A stretch of 7,930 bases of DNA from a bacterium (GTDB lineage Bacteria > Cyanobacteriota > Vampirovibrionia > Gastranaerophilales > Gastranaerophilaceae), in the NCBI GenBank assembly GCA_017995595.1, contig JAGOIO010000058.1, positions 1 through 7,930 on the forward strand, in the 5' to 3' direction. The position numbers were made by a program, and so were the translations under genes. Within the stretch, counting starts at the first letter, position 1, and each line of letters begins with the position of its first letter. Shown in pieces: positions 1 to 6,036 of this stretch. Under the pieces are notes generated by a model that searched no databases, was not told the origin of the DNA, and saw only the letters and a list, made by a program, of their open reading frames with translations.

Positions 1-504
1 TTTAAATCTATAAGCGAGTTTTCCTATTAATGTCGTTTTCCCGACACCATTTACGCCTGTTATAAAATATATATTTAACTCATTTTCATTGTAAGATAAC
101 TTTGTAGAACCTGCATTTGTTAAAGTTGTCATAAATTCATTTTTTAGATAATTTTTGACATCAGAAGGTTTTATTTTATCTTGTTTTCTTAATTTGTCAA
201 CAAGCTCTCCTGCGTAATTTACGCCTAAATCTGCACGGATTAATAAATCTTCCATGTCATCAAGGACAAAGTCTGAAAATTTTTCTTCACTTTCGACAGA
301 GCTTATAACGTCTCCAACAAGTAGTTTTGATGTATTTGAGACAGTCTTTTTTAATGCATCAAATCCGATAGAAAAAATATTTTTCTTTTCTTCTTGAGAA
401 ATTTCTTTAACTTCTTCAGATTCTTCATTTTTTACATCAGAACTTTGAATCTCATTATTTTCTTCAGGCTTTTTATTTTCATCTTTTTTAAAAAAGTTGA
501 ACAT
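1..504 (-). CDS. ftsY: Signal recognition particle receptor FtsY, N-terminal part (runs off left edge)
   Basis: This is the GTPase receptor that docks SRP-bound ribosomes at the membrane and passes them to SecYEG. Reading the minus strand from the ATG at 504 to base 1 gives 168 open residues. Residues 1-41 are charged and mostly acidic (many Glu), like the FtsY A region. Residues about 45-130 match the helical N domain, including the conserved stretch EDLLIRADLGV at 85-95. Residues 150-158 (GVNGVGKTT) are the P-loop G1 motif, followed by LIGKLAYRFK. The other G motifs lie beyond the edge. The short A region resembles compact FtsY proteins rather than the long E. coli form. The ATG follows the nusB TAA with no gap, so translation is probably coupled to nusB; no strong ribosome binding site precedes it. 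Family assignment is secure from the P-loop plus N-domain motif. Confidence 0.93.
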   Translation of the reverse strand, partial: MFNFFKKDENKKPEENNEIQSSDVKNEESEEVKEISQEEKKNIFSIGFDALKKTVSNTSKLLVGDVISSVESEEKFSDFVLDDMEDLLIRADLGVNYAGELVDKLRKQDKIKPSDVKNYLKNEFMTTLTNAGSTKLSYNENELNIYFITGVNGVGKTTLIGKLAYRFK

Positions 505-1164
505 TTACGCAATCCCGTTTTCTACAATAACCTTTGCTAAAATTCCATTAATAAATGATGAGCTTTCATCAGTTGAATATTTTTTAGCTAACTCAAGGGC
601 TTCATCAACGATAACCTTCATCGGTGTATCTTTTATGTATAAAAGTTCTACAATCGCAATTCTCAAAATATCTTTATCCATTTTTACAAGTCTGTCTATA
701 TCCCAGCCGTTTGCAAATTTTTGGATTTGAGAATCAACAAATTCACGATTTTCTTTGAATTTTTCTGCAATTTCAATAGTGAAATCTTTAACTTCACTTT
801 TACTTTCTAAAGTTGCAAATTCTGCTATTTCTAGAGCAAGAATAGCTTTGTCTGCTATTTCAAGCATCTCATCAACTCGTCCTTCCATATCAGAAGTCAT
901 AGGAATCGGAACTGGAATATTTTCAGAATCAATAGGACGAGATAAATTTGTATCGCTATTTTTTTCGTAATTGCTAATAAATTCTTTTGTATTCATCAAA
1001 GCACCAACTGTAAGTTTTAAGTCTTCACCGGCACTATTAGATAAAATTCTTACTGATTTTAAAACTATATCGTCAAAATCTTCTTTACTGTATTTTTCTA
1101 TTTGTTTGTCTAATTGTGAAAATAGTATTAATGCTAATTCTCTTGCAGCTCTTCGTGCTTGCAT
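505..1164 (-). CDS. nusB: Transcription antitermination factor NusB, long form with internal insertion
   Basis: NusB binds boxA RNA with NusE (ribosomal protein S10) and supports antitermination in rRNA operons. The 219-residue product opens with the classic ARRAARELALILFSQ stretch (3-17) and closes with the C-terminal NusB signature: D157-R-L-V-K-M-D-K-D-I-L-R-I-A, then DTPMKVIVDEALELAKKYS (179-197) and FINGILAKV (204-212). E. coli NusB is about 139 residues. The extra length is an insertion of roughly 75-80 residues between the first helix and the C-terminal half, including a Pro-rich piece near 81-90. I recall similarly long NusB in cyanobacteria. The ATG at 1164 is supported by AGAAGGG (1173-1179, minus strand) 8 bases upstream. 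It is the first gene of a minus-strand unit with ftsY, joined by TAA-ATG, and is divergent from deoB. Confidence 0.92.
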   Translation of the reverse strand: MQARRAARELALILFSQLDKQIEKYSKEDFDDIVLKSVRILSNSAGEDLKLTVGALMNTKEFISNYEKNSDTNLSRPIDSENIPVPIPMTSDMEGRVDEMLEIADKAILALEIAEFATLESKSEVKDFTIEIAEKFKENREFVDSQIQKFANGWDIDRLVKMDKDILRIAIVELLYIKDTPMKVIVDEALELAKKYSTDESSSFINGILAKVIVENGIA

Positions 1165-1275
1165 CTTTTGTTCCCTTCTATGATTTTCTGATTGTTACTA
1201 TTTAATTAAATCATAAATATACATTTATGGTAAGATATTTTTAAAGAAGATTACATAAGAAAGGTTAGGGTTTTT
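1165..1275. promoter_or_regulatory. Divergent intergenic promoter region between nusB and deoB
   Basis: This 111-bp AT-rich gap must hold start signals for both nusB (minus) and deoB (plus). For deoB the best -10 candidate is TAAGAT at 1231-1236, which would give a leader of about 33 bases; no good -35 sits 16-18 bases upstream. For nusB, reading the minus strand, TATATT preceded 17 bases earlier by TTAAAA is a possible weak pair around 1220-1247. deoB has a purine-rich TAGGG at 1266-1270 as a possible ribosome binding site. The two candidate -10 elements lie within about 20 bases of each other, so the promoters may overlap. The existence of promoters here is implied by gene layout; the exact boxes are uncertain. 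Confidence 0.45.
1212..1229. repeat. Inverted repeat in the divergent promoter region (possible operator)
   Basis: CATAAATatacATTTATG is a perfect 7-bp inverted repeat with a 4-base spacer, lying mid-way between nusB and deoB and next to both candidate -10 boxes. A regulator bound here could affect both genes. In DNA this AT-rich, such a palindrome can arise by chance, so the operator reading is weak. Confidence 0.35.
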
Positions 1276-2451
1276 ATGAGAAGAGCTGTAATAATGGTCA
1301 TAGATTCAATGGGAATAGGTGCGATGCCTGATTGTGCGGAGTATAAAGATGTTCCGGAATGTAATACTTTAAAGCATGTTGCTGAATTTAATAATGGTTT
1401 AAATGTTCCAAATTTGGAAAAAATGGGCTTAGGTAATATTCAGAATTTTAAAGGTATAAAAAAAGTAGAAGCTCCAACTGCTCAATTTGGTACAATGGAA
1501 GAAAAATCAAAAGGTAAGGATACAACAACAGGTCATTGGGAAATCGCAGGCTTAGTTTTGGATAAACCTTTTGCAACTTATCCAAACGGATTTGATGATG
1601 AAATTATAGAAAAATTTATAGAGAAAACTGATTGTGGTGGAATTTTAGGTAATTATCCTGCAAGTGGAACAAAAATTATAGAAGAATTGAATGATGAACA
1701 CCAAAAAACAAATTTTCCGATAATTTACACAAGTGCTGACAGCGTTTTTCAAATAGCTGTTGATATTGATATAATCCCATTAGAAAAACTTTATGCTTGG
1801 TGTGAAATTGCAAGAAAAATTTTAGATGATGGTTATCATGTTTCAAGAGTTATTGCAAGACCATATCACTTAGAAAATGGAAAACCTGTAAGAATTTCAA
1901 AATACAGAAGAGACTATTCAAAAGTACCTTCAGCACCAACGGTTTTAAATGAGGTTAAGCAAAGTGGCGGAAACGTTATAGGTATTGGTAAAATAGAAGA
2001 TATTTTTGCAAAATACGGAATAACACATGCAATTCATGATGGAAGTAATAAAGAGGGTTTAGAACTTACGCTTCAGGCTGTTAAAGGTGAGTTGAATTTG
2101 GAAAAAATAAAATATGATGATATAAAAACAAGCAGTGATAAAAATTCCATAATATTTACAAATCTCGTTGATACCGACATGCTATATGGTCATAGAAATG
2201 ATGCAAAGGGGTATGGTCATGCAATAGAAGAAATTGATGAATATTTGAGCAAAATTATTCCGGAATTGACAGATGATGACTTGTTAATTATTACAGCAGA
2301 CCATGGGTGTGATCCAACGGTTGAGGGTACGGATCATACAAGAGAATACGTTCCTGTATTGTTCTATGGTGCTAGTGTTGAACCAAAAAATCTTGGCTTA
2401 ATAAAAGGTTTTGATTATATTGCTCAAAGAGTTAGAGAATGGTTGCTATAA
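1276..2451 (+). CDS. deoB: Phosphopentomutase DeoB
   Basis: DeoB is a cytoplasmic Mn-dependent enzyme of the alkaline phosphatase superfamily. It interconverts (deoxy)ribose 1-phosphate and 5-phosphate and so links nucleoside breakdown to the pentose phosphate pathway. The 391-residue length is normal for the family. The metal-site residues are all visible: D10 in VIDSMGIG; D301 and H306 in LVDTDMLYGHR; D342 and H343 in ITADHG; H354 in GTDHTREY. The spacing of the last five equals that of Bacillus cereus DeoB (D286, H291, D327, H328, H339) as I remember it. T83 in GKDTTTGHWE matches the phosphorylated threonine. The cap domain, about residues 100-220, contains IARPY (193-197). The start at 1276 places MRRAVIMVID directly at the first strand. 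No other deo or purine nucleoside phosphorylase gene is in the window, and it appears to be a single-gene unit. Confidence 0.96.
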   Translation: MRRAVIMVIDSMGIGAMPDCAEYKDVPECNTLKHVAEFNNGLNVPNLEKMGLGNIQNFKGIKKVEAPTAQFGTMEEKSKGKDTTTGHWEIAGLVLDKPFATYPNGFDDEIIEKFIEKTDCGGILGNYPASGTKIIEELNDEHQKTNFPIIYTSADSVFQIAVDIDIIPLEKLYAWCEIARKILDDGYHVSRVIARPYHLENGKPVRISKYRRDYSKVPSAPTVLNEVKQSGGNVIGIGKIEDIFAKYGITHAIHDGSNKEGLELTLQAVKGELNLEKIKYDDIKTSSDKNSIIFTNLVDTDMLYGHRNDAKGYGHAIEEIDEYLSKIIPELTDDDLLIITADHGCDPTVEGTDHTREYVPVLFYGASVEPKNLGLIKGFDYIAQRVREWLL

Positions 2452-2483
2452 ACCTCTTAACATGATTACTAAAAGTTAATACT

Positions 2484-2512
2484 TTGATTTTTGTTGACAC
2501 ACAATGTATAAT
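2484..2512 (+). promoter_or_regulatory. Sigma70-type promoter for the fliO-like/nonulosonate gene set
   Basis: TTGATT (2484-2489) and a perfect TATAAT (2507-2512) are separated by exactly 17 bases. The predicted transcription start is near 2519-2521, leaving a leader of about 40 bases before the ATG at 2560. A second TTGACA at 2494-2499 is only 7 bases from the TATAAT and cannot pair with it. This is the clearest promoter in the window and probably drives the genes downstream to lysC, since later gaps are 48 bases or less. Confidence 0.65.
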
Positions 2513-2529
2513 ATTAAAACTAGGGATTA

Positions 2530-2548
2530 GATAAATTTTAAATTTATC
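2530..2548 (+). repeat. 19-bp palindrome in the leader of the FliO-like gene
   Basis: GATAAATTTtAAATTTATC is a perfect 9-bp inverted repeat around a single central base. It lies just downstream of the predicted transcription start and ends one base before the ribosome binding site GGGAG (2549-2553, 6 bases from the ATG). It could be a DNA operator placed to block transcription, or an AU-rich RNA hairpin beside the ribosome binding site. Its location is suggestive; function is unproven. Confidence 0.45.
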
Positions 2549-2559
2549 GGGAGCAATAG

Positions 2560-3123
2560 ATGAAAAAGTACTTATTTTTAATATTTGCATATATGATTAA
2601 TATTCAATGTGCGTTGTCAGCAGAGCCTGCTTTTGGTGGGGATTTAGATGCTTCTTTAAAAACGTCATCAAATGTTGATTCAAGCATAGGGACTGTAATC
2701 TTTGCACTTATATTTGTTGTTTGCCTGATTTATATTACTGGTATTATTTATACAAGGCTGAATACTATTGGTGCAAAAACCGTTAAAAAACAAATTAAAT
2801 CTTGCAAAGCTGATAATATAATTATTCTTTCAACAATGCAGTTAGGTCAAGGAAAAAATTTGCATGTAGTTGAAACTAATGGCAGAAAAGTTCTTGTGGG
2901 GGCTACTGCTACGTCTATAAATATTATAAAAGATTTAGGTGATGATGAGGATTTTCTTCCTAAAACACCGTTAAAAGAAGCTGAAATTCTTGAAAAATCT
3001 GATAATATTGATAATGATAAGGATATTATTAATAATTCAGATAGTAATAGTAATGTCGAGTCAATTAATAAAAAATATGAAAATAAAAATTTTGATTCAG
3101 AATTGTATAAAAAATATTTATAG
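2560..3123 (+). CDS. FliO-like membrane protein (flagellar export apparatus family)
   Basis: FliO helps assemble the FliP/Q/R core of the flagellar type III export gate. The 187-residue product has a likely signal peptide (1 to about 20, MKKYLFLIFA then CALSAEP), a short loop, one membrane helix at about 44-65 (IGTVIFALIFVVCLIYITGI) and a cytoplasmic domain at about 84-126. In that domain, ILSTMQLGQGKNLHVVETNG then RKVLVGATATSINIIKDLGD resembles the FliO pattern of a 'lG..k.L.vVe..Gr..LlG.t...I..l..l' strand-turn-strand unit. The tail (128-187) is Asp/Asn/Ser-rich and low complexity, probably disordered. The start is fixed by GGGAG 6 bases upstream, and the gene has its own promoter. FliO is normally encoded next to fliP or fliN; here it is not, so the symbol is withheld. 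It could instead be a general single-pass membrane protein with a FliO-like fold. Confidence 0.68.
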   Translation: MKKYLFLIFAYMINIQCALSAEPAFGGDLDASLKTSSNVDSSIGTVIFALIFVVCLIYITGIIYTRLNTIGAKTVKKQIKSCKADNIIILSTMQLGQGKNLHVVETNGRKVLVGATATSINIIKDLGDDEDFLPKTPLKEAEILEKSDNIDNDKDIINNSDSNSNVESINKKYENKNFDSELYKKYL

Positions 3124-3158
3124 GATAGAATAATAGAAAACGTGTAGAAGTTAGGGAA

Positions 3159-3164
3159 AAGGAG
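3159..3164 (+). promoter_or_regulatory. Ribosome binding site that fixes a TTG start for the NeuB-family gene
   Basis: AAGGAG lies 7 bases before the TTG at 3172, an ideal Shine-Dalgarno and spacing. There is an in-frame TAG at 3145-3147 and no ATG or GTG between it and the TTG. The protein then begins MRKSVNVGGK, as expected a few residues ahead of the first conserved strand. Confidence 0.8.
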
Positions 3165-3171
3165 TTCGCAT

Positions 3172-4044
3172 TTGAGAAAGTCCGTTAATGTAGGTGGTAA
3201 GGTTATAGGAGATAACTCTCCTTGTTTTATAATTGCGGAGATTGGTATAAACCATAACGGAGATATAAATCTTGCAAAAAGTTTAATAGATATGGCGATT
3301 ACTGCAGGTTGTGATGCTGTAAAATTTCAGAAAAGAACAGTTGACGTAGTTTATACAAAAGAAGAACTCGAAAAAGAAAGACAAAGTGTTTTTGGTGATA
3401 CCAATGGTGATTTAAAAAGAGGACTGGAATTCGGTTTTGAAGAATATTCTAAAATAAATGATTACTGTAAAAGTAGAGGGATAATGTGGTTTGCCTCTTG
3501 TTGGGACGAAGGTTCTGTTGATTTTATCAGTAAATTTAATCCTCCTTGTTATAAAATAAGTTCAGCAAGTTTAACTGATGACAATTTATTGCGATATACT
3601 AAAAGTAAAGGGAAACCGCTTTTGGTTTCTACGGGAATGAGCAGTATGGAAGAGATTGACCATGCAATAGACGTTTTAGGTGGTACTGATAATATTGTTC
3701 TTTATCATTGTACTTCTACATATCCAACAGATAATCAAGAAATTAATTTGAATGTAATAAAAGCATTTAGAGACAAATATGATTGTCCAATCGGGTTTAG
3801 CGGGCATGAACGTGGAGTTACCCCTTCTGTAATGTCTGTAACCATTGGTGCAAATTCGGTTGAAAGACATATTACTACAGATAGAACTCTTTGGGGTTCT
3901 GATCAGGCTGCAAGTTTGGAAATGAACGGTCTATTTAGAATGGTTCGTGATATAAGACTTGTTCCTATTGTTATGGGTGATGGTCAAAAGTGTGTTTATG
4001 AGACGGAAAAACCGATAATTAAAAAATTGAGAAGGGTTAAATAA
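3172..4044 (+). CDS. NeuB-family nonulosonate synthase lacking the C-terminal SAF domain
   Basis: NeuB-family enzymes condense phosphoenolpyruvate with a six-carbon sugar to make nine-carbon 2-keto-3-deoxy acids (sialic, legionaminic, pseudaminic acid or KDN). The 290-residue product is a full TIM barrel: IAEIGINHNG (21-30), GCDAVKFQ (46-53), KISSASLTDDNLL (128-140), STGMS (153-157), YHCTSTYPT (178-186), GFSGHERG (208-215) and ERHITTDRTLWGSDQAASLE (231-250). H212 and H233 match the two Mn-ligand histidines of meningococcal NeuB, with the same 21-residue spacing. Most family members are about 335-350 residues and end in a SAF (antifreeze-like) domain that covers the partner's active site. This one stops cleanly at the domain boundary (KKLRRVK) and no SAF sequence follows. 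Its TAA is followed directly by the ATG of the phosphatase gene. The paired phosphatase suggests a phosphorylated substrate (ManNAc-6-P or mannose-6-P) giving a 9-phosphate product. The exact substrate cannot be read from sequence. Confidence 0.88.
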   Translation: MRKSVNVGGKVIGDNSPCFIIAEIGINHNGDINLAKSLIDMAITAGCDAVKFQKRTVDVVYTKEELEKERQSVFGDTNGDLKRGLEFGFEEYSKINDYCKSRGIMWFASCWDEGSVDFISKFNPPCYKISSASLTDDNLLRYTKSKGKPLLVSTGMSSMEEIDHAIDVLGGTDNIVLYHCTSTYPTDNQEINLNVIKAFRDKYDCPIGFSGHERGVTPSVMSVTIGANSVERHITTDRTLWGSDQAASLEMNGLFRMVRDIRLVPIVMGDGQKCVYETEKPIIKKLRRVK

Positions 4045-4524
4045 ATGCTAAATATTCCAAATTCTGTAAAATTGATAATAGCTGATTTTGATGGAATTAT
4101 GACTGATAATTGTATTTATATTGATAAAAATTTAGATTTTTCCAGAAAACTGAATTTTAAAGATATTATGGCAGTTTCAAGATTAAGACGGGCAGGATTT
4201 GAAATTATTTTTGTTTCCGGTGAAAAAAATCCTGTTATTGATTTGTTAGCTGAAAAATTTAATATGGAAGAAAATTATCAAGATATCAGAAAAAAAATAG
4301 ATGTTATAAAAGAAATTGTTAACAGAAAATCTTTAAAACAAGGTGAATTCGTTTATATGGGTGATGATATAAACGATAAGGAAAGTTTAGAATTTTCTGA
4401 TGTAAAAGTTACAGTTCCGAATGCCGTTAAATCTATTAAAAGTATTGAAGGTATTCAAATAACAGAGGCTCAAGGCGGAAGTGGAGCATTTAGAGAGGTA
4501 GCGGATTGTCTTTTGAATATATAA
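4045..4524 (+). CDS. KdsC-like HAD phosphatase, probably nonulosonate-9-phosphate phosphatase
   Basis: This is a C0-type (capless) HAD phosphatase of the KDO-8-phosphate phosphatase family, which works as a tetramer with active sites at subunit interfaces. HAD motif I is D14-F-D16-G-I-M-T-D21, motif II is S58 in FVSGEKN, and motif IV is GDDINDKE (106-113). The C-terminal GGSGAFREV (144-152) is the KdsC family hallmark. Length (159) is close to the family norm. At the specificity site, classical KdsC has T/S-G-R; here it is S-G-E60, with K71 eleven residues later. I recall Glu56 and Lys67 of Bacteroides BT1713 as the markers for KDN-9-P phosphatase, and the spacing agrees. A third BT1713 sugar-binding residue, Arg64, aligns with L68. 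Location immediately after the synthase (TAA-ATG, with GAAGGG 4031-4036 upstream) supports removal of the 9-phosphate of its product. KDO-8-P phosphatase is the alternative. Confidence 0.85.
   Translation: MLNIPNSVKLIIADFDGIMTDNCIYIDKNLDFSRKLNFKDIMAVSRLRRAGFEIIFVSGEKNPVIDLLAEKFNMEENYQDIRKKIDVIKEIVNRKSLKQGEFVYMGDDINDKESLEFSDVKVTVPNAVKSIKSIEGIQITEAQGGSGAFREVADCLLNI
4493..4498 (+). promoter_or_regulatory. Ribosome binding site inside the phosphatase gene for the TPR gene TTG start
   Basis: GAGAGG lies 7 bases before the TTG at 4506, within the last codons of the HAD gene. The next in-frame Met of the TPR gene is residue 63, inside the first TPR unit, so the TTG is the only start that keeps the repeat array whole. 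Confidence 0.6.
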
Positions 4525-6017
4525 AAAAAATTATAAAAAAAATAAAAGACTTGGATTATGATGTAAATGATTATAAAAAAGTCGTAAAAAATCCTTATTT
4601 ACCGTCAACTGCTTATGTTAACTGGGCTGTTCATTTAGCCGAAAATGGTAATTTGTCTGAAGCGGAGGAAAAACTATCTTCTTCAATTTTGATGGCTGAG
4701 CAAAATCCTGAGGCTTATTTGCATTTGGGCATATTAAAGATAAAAGAAAAAGATTTTGAGTCTGCAAAAAAGCTTTTTAAAAAGGCTATAAAGAGAGATA
4801 AGGATAATGCAAGAGCTTTTTGCTTTTTGGCAAATGTTCAGGCGGAAACAGGTGAGTTTGAAGAAGCTGAAAAAAATTATGATAAGGCTTTAAAGTTGGA
4901 ACAAAATAATTCGGATATTTTCTTGAATTGGGGAATCGCAAAACTGAGAGAAAAAAAATATTTGGAAGCTATTGAAAAGTTTAAAAAGGCTTATAAATTT
5001 AATATGTCTAATATGTCCTCTTTATATTTTTGGGGAATCGCTGATACCGAATTGAATGAATTTGAAGATGCAAAAGAAAAATTTAAGGCTATTATTGATG
5101 TAGAACCTCACCACTACGAAGCTCTTTATTACTTGGCATATATTCTTTATAAGGAGAAAAAATTTGAAGAGAGTTTGGTGTATTCAACTAAATCCATAGA
5201 AGTATTTGATAAAAAAATAGAGACATATATGCTTGTTGGTGAAAGTTATATGTATTTGAATGATGAAAAAAATAGTCTGAAATACTATGAATTGGGTGAA
5301 AGCAAAGCTTGTGAAAATTATTTTTTTGTTATTTCCAAAGGGCTTGCATTACAACAATTTAAAAAATTTGAAGAGTCAAAAGCAACTTTTTTGCATGCGA
5401 TAGAACTTTCTCCGGAAAATGAGTTGGGCTATTCTTCTTTAGGTGTTTCTTATTTTGAAACAAAAGATTATGAAAATGCAGATAAAGTTTTTAAAAAATC
5501 ACTTGAGTTAAATCCAAAAAATGCAGTTGCATTAGATAAAGTAGGTGATATTGAAGCTCTAAAAGAAAACTATGCGGTAGCAATAGATTCTTATAAAAAA
5601 GTTTTGGAGCTATCTGCTGGGTTTACTGGAAATTATCAAAAAATAGCAAAAGCTTATTTGAAGCTTGAAGATTATGAAAATGCAAATAAATATTACGAAA
5701 AAGCCTTGGAATATTTTCCTAAGGATACAGATATATTAGCAGAATATTCAGGCGTACTGATTACTCAAAAAGATTATAGAGGTGCGATTAGAAAATTACG
5801 AGTAGCATTAAAATTAGAAGAAAAAAATATAGAATGTTTACATCTCTTATTTTATGTAAATTATTTACTTGCCAAAGAAGAAAGTTCTGACTATAATGTG
5901 AAAGAAGCAATGGGAATTGCAAAACAAATTGAAGAAATAAACCCCGATTTGTTCAGATATGGAAAAGAAAAGGACGAGTTGCTCTCAATTAAACAAACAA
6001 AAAATGAAATTAATTGA
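4506..6017 (+). CDS. Tetratricopeptide repeat protein, 13 tandem TPR units, no catalytic domain
   Basis: TPR arrays are protein-binding solenoids. The 503 residues contain units beginning at 36, 70, 104, 138, 172, 206, 240, 274, 308, 342, 376 and 410, exactly 34 residues apart with no insertion, and a looser 13th unit from 444. Typical consensus is clear, for example AYLHLGILKIKEKDFESAKK (70-89) and NYQKIAKAYLKLEDYENANK (376-395). Unit 7 (240-273) is the most divergent of the regular ones. There is no signal peptide or membrane helix, so it is probably cytoplasmic. No glycosyltransferase domain follows, so it is not an O-GlcNAc transferase-type enzyme. The TTG start overlaps the phosphatase gene by 19 bases, which points to co-translation. 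Its position suggests a scaffold for a sugar-acid or export process, but the partner is unknown. The gene ends in TGA 19 bases before lysC. Confidence 0.88.
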   Translation: MSFEYIKKIIKKIKDLDYDVNDYKKVVKNPYLPSTAYVNWAVHLAENGNLSEAEEKLSSSILMAEQNPEAYLHLGILKIKEKDFESAKKLFKKAIKRDKDNARAFCFLANVQAETGEFEEAEKNYDKALKLEQNNSDIFLNWGIAKLREKKYLEAIEKFKKAYKFNMSNMSSLYFWGIADTELNEFEDAKEKFKAIIDVEPHHYEALYYLAYILYKEKKFEESLVYSTKSIEVFDKKIETYMLVGESYMYLNDEKNSLKYYELGESKACENYFFVISKGLALQQFKKFEESKATFLHAIELSPENELGYSSLGVSYFETKDYENADKVFKKSLELNPKNAVALDKVGDIEALKENYAVAIDSYKKVLELSAGFTGNYQKIAKAYLKLEDYENANKYYEKALEYFPKDTDILAEYSGVLITQKDYRGAIRKLRVALKLEEKNIECLHLLFYVNYLLAKEESSDYNVKEAMGIAKQIEEINPDLFRYGKEKDELLSIKQTKNEIN

Positions 6018-6036
6018 AGAGATTTGTTGAAGAAAA

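Noticed and set aside
497..1183. Three plus-strand open frames opposite nusB (497-730, 755-970, 971-1183)
   Set aside because: They are antisense shadows of nusB, Ser/Ile-rich with no ribosome binding site or family motif.
2472..2493. AAAGT-TAAT-ACTTT hairpin followed by a T-rich run, as a deoB terminator
   Set aside because: The stem is 5 bp with one G-C pair, and the T-rich stretch is interrupted and overlaps the next promoter. Too weak to call.
2494..2512. Consensus TTGACA (2494-2499) beside TATAAT (2507-2512)
   Set aside because: Only 7 bases separate them, far too short for sigma70. The TTGATT at 2484-2489 has the correct 17-base spacing and was used instead.
3001..3080. GATAAT-rich low-complexity DNA as a tandem repeat or regulatory array
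   Set aside because: It is an irregular run explained by Asp/Asn/Ser codons in the tail of the FliO-like protein; no fixed repeat unit.
3676..3870. Minus-strand 64-codon frame inside the synthase gene
   Set aside because: Antisense shadow of a strongly conserved barrel region; no start signal or recognisable domain.
4506..6017. TPR protein as an O-GlcNAc transferase-like glycosyltransferase
   Set aside because: The repeats run to near the C-terminus and no GT41 or other glycosyltransferase domain follows.
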